NCBI GenBank assembly: GCA_035707805.1
Contig: DASSTS010000048.1
Span: 1 to 18,759 of the forward strand
Direction of reading: 5' to 3'
Length of the DNA stretch: 18,759 bases
Source: Castellaniella sp035707805
GTDB lineage: Bacteria > Pseudomonadota > Gammaproteobacteria > Burkholderiales > Burkholderiaceae_B
A model generated the notes under the pieces. That model had not been told where the DNA came from, did no database searches, and worked only from the letters and a program-made list of their open reading frames with translations. A program made the position numbers and the translations under genes. Positions 6,368-13,659 of the stretch are shown here, in pieces. The number at the start of each line of letters is the position of its first letter. Within the stretch, counting starts at the first letter, position 1.

Positions 6368-8019
6368 TGGACGTCCTGGGAATCCGCGCCGCCGGCAGCC
6401 GGCTGGTCGATGCCGGCGAATCCGCCTGGCGGGCCTTGCAATCGCGCGGCGCCGGCTGGATCGCGCTGTGCGTCTTCGCCTGGCTGGCCGCCACGACCTG
6501 GGCGTATCCGCTGCTGCTGCCCGACGAGGGCCGCTATGTCGGCGTGGCCTGGCACATGCTGGTCTCGGGCGACTACCTGACCCCGCGCCTGGACGGCATG
6601 CCGTTCTTCCACAAGCCGCCCCTGTTCTATTGGCTGACGGCCGGCTCCCTGGCGGTGTTCGGCGACAACGCCTGGGCGGGGCGGCTGGTGTCGGTGCTGG
6701 CGGCCACCGGGCTGGTCACGGTCTTCTATCTGTTCCTGCGCCGCTATGCGCGGGTGTCGGCGGCGCGCCGCGCGGCGCTGATCCTGGCCGTCCAGCCCTT
6801 CCTGTTCGGGGCGGCGCATTACGCCAACCTGGACATGCTGGTCGCCGCCCTGATCAGCCTGACCGTCATGGCGGGCGCCGATGCGGTGTTCCGCCACGAG
6901 CAGCAGCGTTCCGACCGGGGCGCCGTGCTGCTCATGTACGGGCTGGCGGCGGCGGGGTTCCTGGCCAAGGGGCTGATCGGCGTCGTGCTGCCGGGCGGGG
7001 TGCTGTTCTTCTGGCTGCTGGGGCGGCGGCGCTTTCGCGCGATGGGCCGTCTGCTGTGGTGGCCCGGGATGCTGCTGTTCGTGGCGCTGATCGTGCCCTG
7101 GATGGCCGCGATGCAGGCCCGCCATCCGGGGTTTTTCGACTACTACATCGTTTACCAGCATTTCCAGCGCTTTCTCGAGACCGGCTTCAACAACCCGCAT
7201 CCGTTCTGGTTCTACGTGCCGGTGGTGTTGGGCCTGACCCTGCCCTGGTCGGTGCAGCTGTGGCGCTGGCTGCACCTGCATGGCCCGCTGCATGCGGACT
7301 TCGTGCCGCCGTCGGGCCGCCCCGAGCAGGTGGACCGCCGCGTCCTGCGCGGCCTGATGCTGTCCTGGCTGGCCGTTGTGCTGGTGTTCTTCTCGATCCC
7401 CGCCTCCAAGCTGGTGGGCTACGTGATCGCCGTGCTGCCGCCGCTGGCCTGGTTCATCCAGGAGACCTTCGAGCAGAGCCAGGAGGAAACCGCGCCAGGG
7501 GTGACGCGCAGCCTCGTGCGCCATGCCCTGATCGCGATCGCCATCTGTCTGCTGGCGGTGGTGTCGCTGCTGGTCTTCCCACAGCGCAGTTCCAAACCGC
7601 TGGCCCGGGTGATTGCGCAATCCGCCGGTCCGGGCGACCGGCTGGTGATGTTCAACCAGTTCGCCTACGACGTGCCGATGTATGCCGGCTGGCGCAAGCC
7701 CGTGGTGGTGGTGACCAACTGGGACGATCCTGGCCTGATGAAGGGCGACGACTGGCGCCGCGAGCTGGCGGACGCCGCCCTGTTCGTGCCGGATGGCGGC
7801 CGGGACCGGCTGTGGCTGCCGCAGCGCCTGCACGAGGCCCTGTGCGCTCCCGACCACCCGACGACGTGGCTGATGGCCTGGCTGGACGAGGCGGACCGCC
7901 TGCCGGCCCTGGCGGGACGGGATCCCGTCGCGCAGACGCGCAAGATGGGCCTGTGGCGCATCGGCGCGGGCGAGACGCTCAGCGGCTGTGGCGAAACGCC
8001 CAGTAGCGCCCCAGAATGA
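6367..8019 (+). CDS. ArnT-like GT39/GT83 glycosyltransferase (LgmB-like)
   Basis: Members use undecaprenyl-phosphate-linked sugar on the periplasmic side to glycosylate lipid A phosphates or other acceptors. The 550-residue product matches ArnT in length (~550). A first membrane span (about 30-50) leads to LLPDEGRYVG at about 51-60, equivalent to the ArnT DEARYA catalytic loop. HKPPLFYWLTA follows at 82-92, a hallmark of the family. About 10-12 hydrophobic spans follow, then a soluble C-terminal domain from about 410, as in ArnT. ATG 6367 overlaps the previous stop by one base and has GGGGAGG at 6353-6359; longer in-frame extension upstream lies in the GT2 gene and has no homology. The 3' end overlaps the convergent gtrA by 41 bases. 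Lipid A phosphate as acceptor is inference from the neighbours. Confidence 0.92.
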   Translation: MDVLGIRAAGSRLVDAGESAWRALQSRGAGWIALCVFAWLAATTWAYPLLLPDEGRYVGVAWHMLVSGDYLTPRLDGMPFFHKPPLFYWLTAGSLAVFGDNAWAGRLVSVLAATGLVTVFYLFLRRYARVSAARRAALILAVQPFLFGAAHYANLDMLVAALISLTVMAGADAVFRHEQQRSDRGAVLLMYGLAAAGFLAKGLIGVVLPGGVLFFWLLGRRRFRAMGRLLWWPGMLLFVALIVPWMAAMQARHPGFFDYYIVYQHFQRFLETGFNNPHPFWFYVPVVLGLTLPWSVQLWRWLHLHGPLHADFVPPSGRPEQVDRRVLRGLMLSWLAVVLVFFSIPASKLVGYVIAVLPPLAWFIQETFEQSQEETAPGVTRSLVRHALIAIAICLLAVVSLLVFPQRSSKPLARVIAQSAGPGDRLVMFNQFAYDVPMYAGWRKPVVVVTNWDDPGLMKGDDWRRELADAALFVPDGGRDRLWLPQRLHEALCAPDHPTTWLMAWLDEADRLPALAGRDPVAQTRKMGLWRIGAGETLSGCGETPSSAPE

Positions 8020-8371
8020 AGGTCATGCCGGCGATGCCGATCAGCACGCCGGCCAGCAGCACGTCGTAGCGGATCGCGGTCGCGCGCAGCAGGACGGCGT
8101 AGGTCGCCTCGTTGACGGCAAAGCCCAGTGCGGACACCAGGAAGAACCGCACCGCCGCCTGCAGCAGCGGCGCGTGGTGGTGGCGGAAGGTCAGGCGGTA
8201 GTGGCCGGCGAACGACACACCGAACGCCACCAGCCAGCCGACGACATTGGCCGCCAGGGGCGCCAGTCCCGCCCCCGCGACGCAGCCCACGGCCACGCCC
8301 CAGTGCGTGGCGGCGGCGGCGCAGCCTACAATGACGAACCAGCCGATCTGGGTAATGAGTTTTTTGAGCAT
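7979..8371 (-). CDS. GtrA-family small membrane protein (putative lipid-linked sugar flippase)
   Basis: GtrA-like proteins are four-span inner-membrane proteins thought to help flip undecaprenyl-phosphate sugars to the periplasm. The 130-residue product starts MLKKLITQIGWFVIVGCAAA and shows four hydrophobic segments. It has the family-typical motif NVVGWLVAFGVSFAGHYRLTF (described as residues ~43-63) and a C-terminal GRYWAFR. ATG 8371 has GAAGG about 5 bases upstream on the minus strand; the open frame continues upstream without homology and overlaps the deacetylase. It is encoded against its presumed partners, tail-overlapping the ArnT-like gene by 41 bases and head-to-head with the deacetylase at 29 bases. 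It could supply the flipping step (LgmD-like role) of the glycosylation block. Confidence 0.88.
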   Translation of the reverse strand: MLKKLITQIGWFVIVGCAAAATHWGVAVGCVAGAGLAPLAANVVGWLVAFGVSFAGHYRLTFRHHHAPLLQAAVRFFLVSALGFAVNEATYAVLLRATAIRYDVLLAGVLIGIAGMTFILGRYWAFRHSR

Positions 8372-8400
8372 TCGCCTTCGCGTATCTGACCGGGAACCTG

Positions 8401-9270
8401 ATGAGCCGACTCGATGAATCCGATCCGCCCGCCGGCGCGGCGGACCGCGCCCCCGGATACCGCCGCATTGTAGTGTGTGCCGACGATTTCGGAATGAGCG
8501 CATCCGTCGATGCCGGCATCCTCGGGCTGGCGGCCGCGGCGCGCCTGTCGGCGACCAGCCTGCTGGTCGACGGCCCCACGGCGGCCAGCGGCGTGTCCGC
8601 CCTGCTCGAGACGCCGCTGCAGGTCGGCTTGCACCTGAACTTCACCGAATCCTTTGGCCAGCCGGGCCTGTGCCTGCCGTTGCGCGCCCTGATCCAGGCC
8701 GCCTACCTGCGCCGCCTGCCGGCGGACGCGGTGCGCGACGGCATCCGGCGGCAGCTGGACCGTTTCCGCGAGCTCACGGGGCGCTGGCCGGACTACGTCG
8801 ACGGCCACCAGCACGTGCACCAGCTGCCCGGGGTGCGCGATGCGCTGCTGGACGCGCTGGCAGAGCGGGCCGGATCGGGCCTCTGGATCCGCGACACCGG
8901 ACGGCCGCGCATGGCGGGTCTGCCGGGGCGGCTGCGCTTCAAGGCGGGGGTGATCGCCAGCCTGGGGGCCGCCGGGCTGCGGCGCCGGGCGCGGGCGGCC
9001 GGCTACCGGCAGAACCGCGGGTTCCTGGGCGTGTATGATTTCAAGGGCGGCGTCCCGGCCTACGAGGCCTGGATGTCGCGCTGGCTGGCCCAGGGGCTGG
9101 ACGGCGACGTGCTGATGTGCCACCCGGCCCGGGGGGCCGATCCGCGCGATCCGCTGTCGTCCCAGCGCCAGGCCGAATACGAGGTCCTGTCCAGCGCGCG
9201 GATGGCGCGCTGGCTGGCGGACCACCACCTGACGATCGCGGGGGCCGAGCCCCGCAAGGAGTCCCCATGA
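8401..9270 (+). CDS. ChbG/HpnK (YdjC) family carbohydrate deacetylase (LgmC-like)
   Basis: YdjC-fold enzymes remove N-acetyl groups from amino sugars using a divalent metal. The 289-residue product carries the metal/catalytic motif CADDFGMS (Asp28, Asp29), GLHLNFTE (His78) and DGHQHVHQLPGVRD (His136/138/140). A late RQNRGFLGVYDF stretch and MCHPARG follow, all typical. The first ~20 residues are a variable charged lead. ATG 8401 has GGGAA just upstream. Its stop overlaps the next start (ATGA), so the DUF442 protein is translationally coupled. In context it would de-acetylate a lipid-linked GlcNAc to glucosamine before or during transfer to lipid A. A hopanoid (HpnK) role is the main alternative, but no other hopanoid gene is nearby. 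Confidence 0.9.
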   Translation: MSRLDESDPPAGAADRAPGYRRIVVCADDFGMSASVDAGILGLAAAARLSATSLLVDGPTAASGVSALLETPLQVGLHLNFTESFGQPGLCLPLRALIQAAYLRRLPADAVRDGIRRQLDRFRELTGRWPDYVDGHQHVHQLPGVRDALLDALAERAGSGLWIRDTGRPRMAGLPGRLRFKAGVIASLGAAGLRRRARAAGYRQNRGFLGVYDFKGGVPAYEAWMSRWLAQGLDGDVLMCHPARGADPRDPLSSQRQAEYEVLSSARMARWLADHHLTIAGAEPRKESP

Positions 9271-9629
9271 GCGTGTCCTATCAAACCCTGGCCCCCGATT
9301 TCGCCGTGGCCGGCCAGTTGCGTCCCGCCGACATGCAGGCGCTGGCCGAGGCCGGCTTCAAGTCGGTCATCATCAACCGTCCCGACGGCGAGGGCGGGGC
9401 GGATCAGCCCCTGTCCGAGGACGTGCTGCGGGCCGCCCGGGAAGCCGGCCTGCAGGCGCGCTACCAGCCGGTGGTCAGCGGATCGATCACGGCGGCCGAT
9501 GTGGCCGACTTCGCCGGTCTGCTGAAAGAGCTGCCTGGCCCGGTGCTGGCCTTCTGCCGTTCGGGCGGGCGCTGCACGAAACTGTTCCAGGCGGCACAGG
9601 AAACTGCTCCAGGTCAATCCCAGGGCTGA
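9267..9629 (+). CDS. DUF442/TIGR01244 family protein (phosphatase- or sulfurtransferase-like)
   Basis: The 120-residue soluble protein begins MSVSYQTLAPDFAVAGQL, continues with a GFKSVIINRPDGE segment and ends with CRSGGRCTKLF. The CX4R loop (Cys97, Arg102) resembles the active-site loop of protein tyrosine phosphatases and rhodaneses. This is the signature of DUF442, sometimes labelled beta-lactamase-hydrolase-like or TIGR01244. The substrate is unknown. ATG 9267 overlaps the deacetylase stop (ATGA) and has AAGGAG at 9256-9261 with 5-base spacing, a strong coupled start; the upstream in-frame extension is in the deacetylase gene. Coupling suggests a shared job with the deacetylase, but this is inference. 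The final residues (QETAPGQSQG) look unstructured. Confidence 0.87.
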   Translation: MSVSYQTLAPDFAVAGQLRPADMQALAEAGFKSVIINRPDGEGGADQPLSEDVLRAAREAGLQARYQPVVSGSITAADVADFAGLLKELPGPVLAFCRSGGRCTKLFQAAQETAPGQSQG

Positions 9630-9662
9630 TCCCGACTGTTTTTTCGCCGGTGCAGCAGGTAT

Positions 9663-9687
9663 GCTGAAGGCTCCTGTTCAGCTTTTT
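9663..9687 (+). terminator. Terminator-like hairpin between DUF442 gene and uspA
   Basis: Perfect 6-base arms GCTGAA (9663-9668) and TTCAGC (9677-9682) enclose an 8-base loop, followed directly by TTTTT (9683-9687). This looks like a short intrinsic terminator closing the glycosylation block. It lies immediately before the uspA ribosome site (GGATGA), so it may instead act as a leader hairpin of uspA. The stem is short for a GC-rich genome. Confidence 0.4.
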
Positions 9688-9700
9688 GGATGATCCGCGC

Positions 9701-10162
9701 ATGTTCAAGAAAATCCTGATCCCCACGGACGGCTCCAACCTCTCCGCCCAGGCCGCCAACAAGGGCGTCTGCTTCGCGCGCACCATCGGCGCCGAGGTCG
9801 TGGCGCTGCATGTCACCCAACCTTTTGCCGCCACGGTCGGCTTCGACGGCATGGCGGCAGCCTACGCCATCACCGACGAGGACTACGACCGCACGGCCGC
9901 CGAGCAGGCGCAAAAATACCTGCAGCAAGTGCTGGACCGCGCCGCCACCGCCGGCGTCAAGGCTACCGGCAAGGCCGTGTCGAACTTCAACGTGGCCGAT
10001 GGCATCGTCCATGCCGCCAAGGAAGAAGACTGCGACCTGATCTTCATCGGCAGCCATGGCCGCAGCGGCCTGTCGCGGCTGCTGCTGGGCAGCGTCACGG
10101 TCAAGGTCCTGGGCCTGGCAAAGGTCGCCACCCTGGTCTATCGCGTGAAGGAAAACGACTGA
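9701..10162 (+). CDS. Universal stress protein A family protein (ATP-binding type)
   Basis: The 153-residue single-domain Usp protein starts MFKKILIPTDGS, the usual first strand with the nucleotide-contacting Asp10. It contains the phosphate-binding motif G2XG9XG(S/T) at Gly117, Gly120 and Gly130-Ser131 within IGSHGRSGLSRLLLGS, so it should belong to the ATP-binding class. An in-frame TTG at 9686 would add five residues (MDDPR), but homology begins at MFKKIL and GGATGA precedes ATG 9701. The client process is not readable from sequence. In denitrifiers Usp genes are often induced in anaerobiosis, which would suit the neighbourhood. moaA follows after 18 bases and may share its transcript. Confidence 0.94.
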   Translation: MFKKILIPTDGSNLSAQAANKGVCFARTIGAEVVALHVTQPFAATVGFDGMAAAYAITDEDYDRTAAEQAQKYLQQVLDRAATAGVKATGKAVSNFNVADGIVHAAKEEDCDLIFIGSHGRSGLSRLLLGSVTVKVLGLAKVATLVYRVKEND

Positions 10163-10180
10163 ACGCGGCGTCCGCATTCC

Positions 10181-11263
10181 ATGAGCCGCGTCATCTTCCA
10201 CCGCCCTGAAGACTCCCCGCGCCCGGCGCCCGAACTGGCGCCGGGCGATGCCGTGCGCGACACGGCCGGCCGCCCCTTGCGTGACCTGCGCATCTCGGTG
10301 ACCGACCGCTGCAACTTCCGCTGCACCTATTGCATGCCGCGCGAGGTCTTCGGGGCGGACCATGCATTCCTGCCGCACAGCGCGCTGCTCACCTTCGAGG
10401 AAATCACCCGGGTGGCGGCCGTGGCCGTGTCCCAGGGGGTGCGCAAGATCCGCCTGACAGGCGGCGAGCCCCTGCTGCGCAAGCAGATCGAGGTCCTGGT
10501 GGCGATGCTGGCCGGGCTGCGCACGCCCGACGGGCAGCGGCCCGACCTCACCCTCACCACCAACGGCACCCTGCTGGCCCGCAAGGCGGCCGCCCTGGCC
10601 GAGGCCGGCCTGACGCGGGTGACGGTCAGCCTGGATGCGCTGGACGACGCCCTGTTCGAGCGCATGAGCGACAGCGGCGTCCCGGTGGCCACCATCCTGT
10701 CGGGCATCGAGGCGGCCGCCCGCGCCGGACTGGCGCCGGTCAAGATCAACATGGTCGTGCGCCGGGGCATGAACGACGCGCAGATCCTGCCCATGGCGCG
10801 CCATTTTCGCGGGTCGGGGCACGTGCTGCGCTTCATCGAGTACATGGACGTCGGCAACACCAATGGCTGGCGCATGGACGAGGTCGTCACCGGGGCGGAG
10901 ATCGTCCAGCTGATCGGCCAGGAATATCCCCTCGTCCCGGCCCAGGCCCAGTATCGCGGCGAGGTCGCCAGCCGCTGGGCCTACGCGGACGGCGCCGGCG
11001 AGATCGGCCTCATCACCAGCGTCTCGCAGCCTTTCTGCGGCGACTGTACGCGCTTGCGGCTGTCGCCCGAGGGGCGGCTGTTCACCTGCCTGTTCGCCGA
11101 ACAGGGCCACGACCTGCGGGCGCTGCTGCGTTCCGGCGCCGACGACCGGGCCTTGCGCGACCGCCTGGCCGGCGTCTGGCTGGCCCGCGGCGACCGGTAT
11201 TCCGAACTGCGCGGGCAGGCCCACCGCGACCACAAGATCGAAATGAGCTACATCGGTGGCTAG
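10181..11263 (+). CDS. moaA: GTP 3',8-cyclase MoaA (molybdenum cofactor step 1)
   Basis: MoaA is a radical-SAM enzyme that, with MoaC, turns GTP into cyclic pyranopterin monophosphate. The 360-residue product has the radical-SAM CX3CX2C motif at Cys44, Cys48 and Cys51 in TDRCNFRCTYCMP. RLTGGEPLLRK binds SAM. The second cluster motif is at Cys286, Cys289 and Cys303, in QPFCGDCTRLRLSPEG and FTC. The C-terminus ends in the catalytic GG. The length is about 30 residues more than E. coli MoaA because of a longer N-terminal lead (about 1-33). ATG 10181 follows uspA by 18 bases without a clear ribosome site. mobA begins within or just after its stop. P. aeruginosa has a moaA behind narI-ppiC; here uspA and the glycosylation block intervene. 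Confidence 0.96.
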   Translation: MSRVIFHRPEDSPRPAPELAPGDAVRDTAGRPLRDLRISVTDRCNFRCTYCMPREVFGADHAFLPHSALLTFEEITRVAAVAVSQGVRKIRLTGGEPLLRKQIEVLVAMLAGLRTPDGQRPDLTLTTNGTLLARKAAALAEAGLTRVTVSLDALDDALFERMSDSGVPVATILSGIEAAARAGLAPVKINMVVRRGMNDAQILPMARHFRGSGHVLRFIEYMDVGNTNGWRMDEVVTGAEIVQLIGQEYPLVPAQAQYRGEVASRWAYADGAGEIGLITSVSQPFCGDCTRLRLSPEGRLFTCLFAEQGHDLRALLRSGADDRALRDRLAGVWLARGDRYSELRGQAHRDHKIEMSYIGG

Positions 11264-11279
11264 CGATGCTCCGCCGGCG

Positions 11280-11924
11280 ATGGATCCGGTCGACGGCCTG
11301 ATCCTGGCGGGCGGCCAGTCGAGGCGCATGCGCACGCCCGACGCCCTGGACGCCGACAAAGGGCTGCGCGAATGGCAGGGCAGGCCGCTGGTCGAGCAGG
11401 TGGCCCGGTATCTGCGCGGGCAGGGCATCGAACGGATCCACATCAGCGCCAACCGGCACCCCGACGACTATGCCCGGCATGGGAACGTGGTGGCCGACCC
11501 GCCCGGCCTGCACGATTGCGGCCCCCTGGCCGGCGTCCTGGCCGGCCTGCGGCAGGCGCAGTCGCCGTGGCTCTTCATCCTGCCGGTCGACGTGGTGCGA
11601 TGGCCCGACGGGCTGCTGGCGCAGTTGCGCGCGGCGGCCACGCCGTCCCGGCCGGCATATGCCCGGACGGCGGACGGCCCGCATCCCCTGTGTCTGGTGG
11701 TCCATCGGGGGATGTTGCCCGGCCTGGAGGATTTCCTGCGCTCGGGACAGCGGCAGGTGCAGGCGTGGCTGCGCGCCTGCGAGGCGCGCGCGGTCGATTT
11801 TCCCGGGACGGACTGCCTGGTGAACCTGAATACGCCCGAGGACTGGCTGCGCTGGGCATCCGCGCCTGCGGCCGGGCCCGGACTGCCCGGCGCCGCGCCG
11901 GGCGCGGGCGGAAGGCGCGCTTAG
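11280..11924 (+). CDS. mobA: Molybdenum cofactor guanylyltransferase MobA (unusual nucleotide-binding loop)
   Basis: MobA adds GMP to molybdopterin to make the MGD form needed by NarG. The 214-residue product from ATG 11280 starts MDPVDGLILAGGQSRRM, the family's nucleotide-binding signature; E. coli MobA has 194 residues. An in-frame GTG at 11256, inside the moaA stop, would add eight residues and cannot be excluded. The loop between RRM and DKGL is 8 residues (RTPDALDA) where the family usually has about three (GG-x). The usual PCD metal motif reads PVD (LPVDVVRWP), retaining the Asp. GPLAGVLAGL and the LVNLNTPEDW ending are typical. The last ~20 residues are Gly/Ala/Pro-rich. Its TAG stop overlaps the converging moeA stop. 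Confidence 0.9.
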   Translation: MDPVDGLILAGGQSRRMRTPDALDADKGLREWQGRPLVEQVARYLRGQGIERIHISANRHPDDYARHGNVVADPPGLHDCGPLAGVLAGLRQAQSPWLFILPVDVVRWPDGLLAQLRAAATPSRPAYARTADGPHPLCLVVHRGMLPGLEDFLRSGQRQVQAWLRACEARAVDFPGTDCLVNLNTPEDWLRWASAPAAGPGLPGAAPGAGGRRA

Positions 11925-13129
11925 GCCAGCCAGTCGCCCAGCGCGTACCAGTCGATTTCCGCGCCCGATTCCAGGCGCGAGCCCGCGGGGATCCGGGCCA
12001 GTGCGTCGGCCCAGCCCAGGCTGCTCAGCGCACCCGAACTCTGCTGGGCGTGCGGGACCAGCAGCGGCAGGCCGGCCGCCTGGGGCGTGGCCTGGACGCG
12101 GAGGAAGTCGTCGCGATCCCCGCCCAGGGGGCGGCCCGTCTGCAGGATGCCGCGGCGCACCGGCGGGAACACCCGGCTGCGGCCCTGCAGGCGACGGATC
12201 AAGGGGCTGACCAGCAGCGCGAACACCACGAACGCGGACACCGGATTGCCGGGCAGGCAGACCATCGGGCGGTTCTTGAGTTCGGCCAGCGCCACCGGCT
12301 TGCCGGGCTTCATGCGTACCCGCCAGAGATCCAGGCTGCCGCCCAGGGCTTCGATGGCGGGCTTGACCAGGTCTTTTTCGCCGACGGAGGCCCCGCCGAC
12401 GCTGAGCACGAGATCGCACTGGTCCGCAAGTTCGTCCAGCGCGGCCTCGATGGCGGCCGCCTCGTCGCGGGCGTGCCGCAGCAGGGCGGGTGCGACGCCC
12501 AGGCCCTGGCACAGGCTGGCCAGCATGGGCGCGTTGGAGTTGTAGACCGCCGCGGGCGGCAGGGGCTGGCCGGGCGGCGCCAGCTCGTCTCCGGTCGTCA
12601 GGATCCCGACTCGCAGCCTGGGGTGGACGGCGGCGTGCGCGATGCCCTGGGCGGCCAGGGCGGCGATCTGGCCGGCGCCCAGCAGCTCGCCTTGCGCCAG
12701 GATCCGGACGCCCCGGCGCATGTCCTCGCCCCGGTGGCGGATGTGCTGCCCGGCCCGGACCGGCGTCTTGAAGGTGACGCCGGCCTCGTCCTCGTCGCAG
12801 TCCTCCTGCATGATCACGGTGTCGGCCCCGGCGGGGATCACGCTGCCGGTGAACAGGCGGATCGCCTGGCCGGCGCCCAGCGGCTCGGGCGCCTGGCCCG
12901 CGAAGCACCGCTGCTGCACCGGCAGGGTGACCGGCAGGGCGTCCAGGTCCGTCGCGCGGACCGCATAGCCGTCCATGGCGCTGTTGTCCGCGGGCGGCAG
13001 GTCCAGCGCGGCGACGACGTCGCCGGCCAGCACCCGGCCCGTCAGCTCGGACAGGGGCAGGGTCTCGGGGGTGTCGGGCCGGCGGGTGCGCTCGGCCAGC
13101 CGGGCTTGCGCGCTGTCGAAATCCAGCAT
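11921..13129 (-). CDS. moeA: Molybdopterin molybdenumtransferase MoeA
   Basis: MoeA inserts molybdate into adenylylated molybdopterin. The 402-residue product (E. coli 411) shows PPADNSAMDGYAV near the N-terminus, FTGSVIPAGADTVIMQED, LTTGDELAPPG and the MPT-binding LSVGGASVGEKDLVK segment. KPGKPVALA and LPGNPVSAFVVFALLV follow. The ATG at 13129 (MLDFDSAQARL) follows the moaB stop by two bases; the frame is open further upstream, but that stretch is the moaB gene in another frame. It is the last gene of the moaC-moaD-moaE-moaB-moeA run. Its TAA stop shares bases with the mobA stop on the other strand (TTAG at 11921-11924). Confidence 0.95.
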   Translation of the reverse strand: MLDFDSAQARLAERTRRPDTPETLPLSELTGRVLAGDVVAALDLPPADNSAMDGYAVRATDLDALPVTLPVQQRCFAGQAPEPLGAGQAIRLFTGSVIPAGADTVIMQEDCDEDEAGVTFKTPVRAGQHIRHRGEDMRRGVRILAQGELLGAGQIAALAAQGIAHAAVHPRLRVGILTTGDELAPPGQPLPPAAVYNSNAPMLASLCQGLGVAPALLRHARDEAAAIEAALDELADQCDLVLSVGGASVGEKDLVKPAIEALGGSLDLWRVRMKPGKPVALAELKNRPMVCLPGNPVSAFVVFALLVSPLIRRLQGRSRVFPPVRRGILQTGRPLGGDRDDFLRVQATPQAAGLPLLVPHAQQSSGALSSLGWADALARIPAGSRLESGAEIDWYALGDWLA

Positions 13130-13131
13130 GG

Positions 13132-13659
13132 TCACGCCTGCTCGCCGCCGCGGTAGGCGCTGGCGAAATTGCAGGGCCGCTGGCGGCTGTCGAACTGCGG
13201 CTGCAGGACTTTTTCCCAGGCCAGGCGGCACGCGCCGGTGGAGCCCGGCAGGCAGAACACCAGGGTGTCGTTGGCCAGGCCGCCGAGGGCGTCGGACTGC
13301 AGGGCCGAGGCGCCGATGTCCTGCCAGGACAGATGGCGGAACAATTCGCCGAAACCGGGAATGACCTGGTCCAGCAGAGGGGAGACGGCGGCAATGGTGG
13401 ATTTCCGGTGCGTGAAGCCGGTGCCCCCGTTGCACAGGATGACCTGTACCTCGGGGTCGGCGATCCAGTCGCTGAGCACCTTGCGGATCCGGTAGCGGTC
13501 GTCGGAACAGAGTTCGCGGGCGTGCAGGACGTGTCCGGTTTCCTGGAGCGCCCCGCAGAGGTAGTCTCCGCTGGTGTCCTCGGCGGCCTGGCGCCGGCTG
13601 GAGATGGTCAGCACGGCGCAGCGCAGGCTGACGGGGGGCAATGTCGGATCAGCTTTCAT
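13132..13659 (-). CDS. moaB: MoaB/Mog family molybdopterin adenylyltransferase-like protein
   Basis: MoaB/Mog proteins bind molybdopterin; Mog adenylylates it before MoeA acts, and MoaB is the paralogue whose activity varies among bacteria. The 175-residue product begins MKADPTLPPVSLRCAVLTIS. It has the diagnostic CNGGTGFTHRKSTIAAVSPLL loop (positions ~88-107) and LPGSTGACRLAWEKVL, followed by QLD-like and RPCNFAS endings typical of MoaB. Since no mog gene is in the window, it may provide the adenylylation. The start at 13659 lies inside the end of moaE (11-base overlap); upstream in-frame extension is moaE in another frame. moeA starts two bases after its stop, so moaE, moaB and moeA are tightly coupled. 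Confidence 0.92.
   Translation of the reverse strand: MKADPTLPPVSLRCAVLTISSRRQAAEDTSGDYLCGALQETGHVLHARELCSDDRYRIRKVLSDWIADPEVQVILCNGGTGFTHRKSTIAAVSPLLDQVIPGFGELFRHLSWQDIGASALQSDALGGLANDTLVFCLPGSTGACRLAWEKVLQPQFDSRQRPCNFASAYRGGEQA

Noticed and set aside
6247..7857. A 536-codon open frame on the minus strand
   Set aside because: It lies antisense to the ArnT-like gene and is rich in His/Gln/Arg with no motif, as expected of high-GC antisense reading.
9614..11452. A 612-codon minus-strand open frame opposite uspA and moaA
   Set aside because: It is a shadow of the genes on the plus strand; composition is typical of GC-rich antisense sequence and no motif is seen.
11372..13156. A 594-codon plus-strand open frame spanning mobA and moeA
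   Set aside because: It crosses two well-supported genes in the wrong frames and has repetitive Gly/Ala/Gln composition without a recognisable fold.
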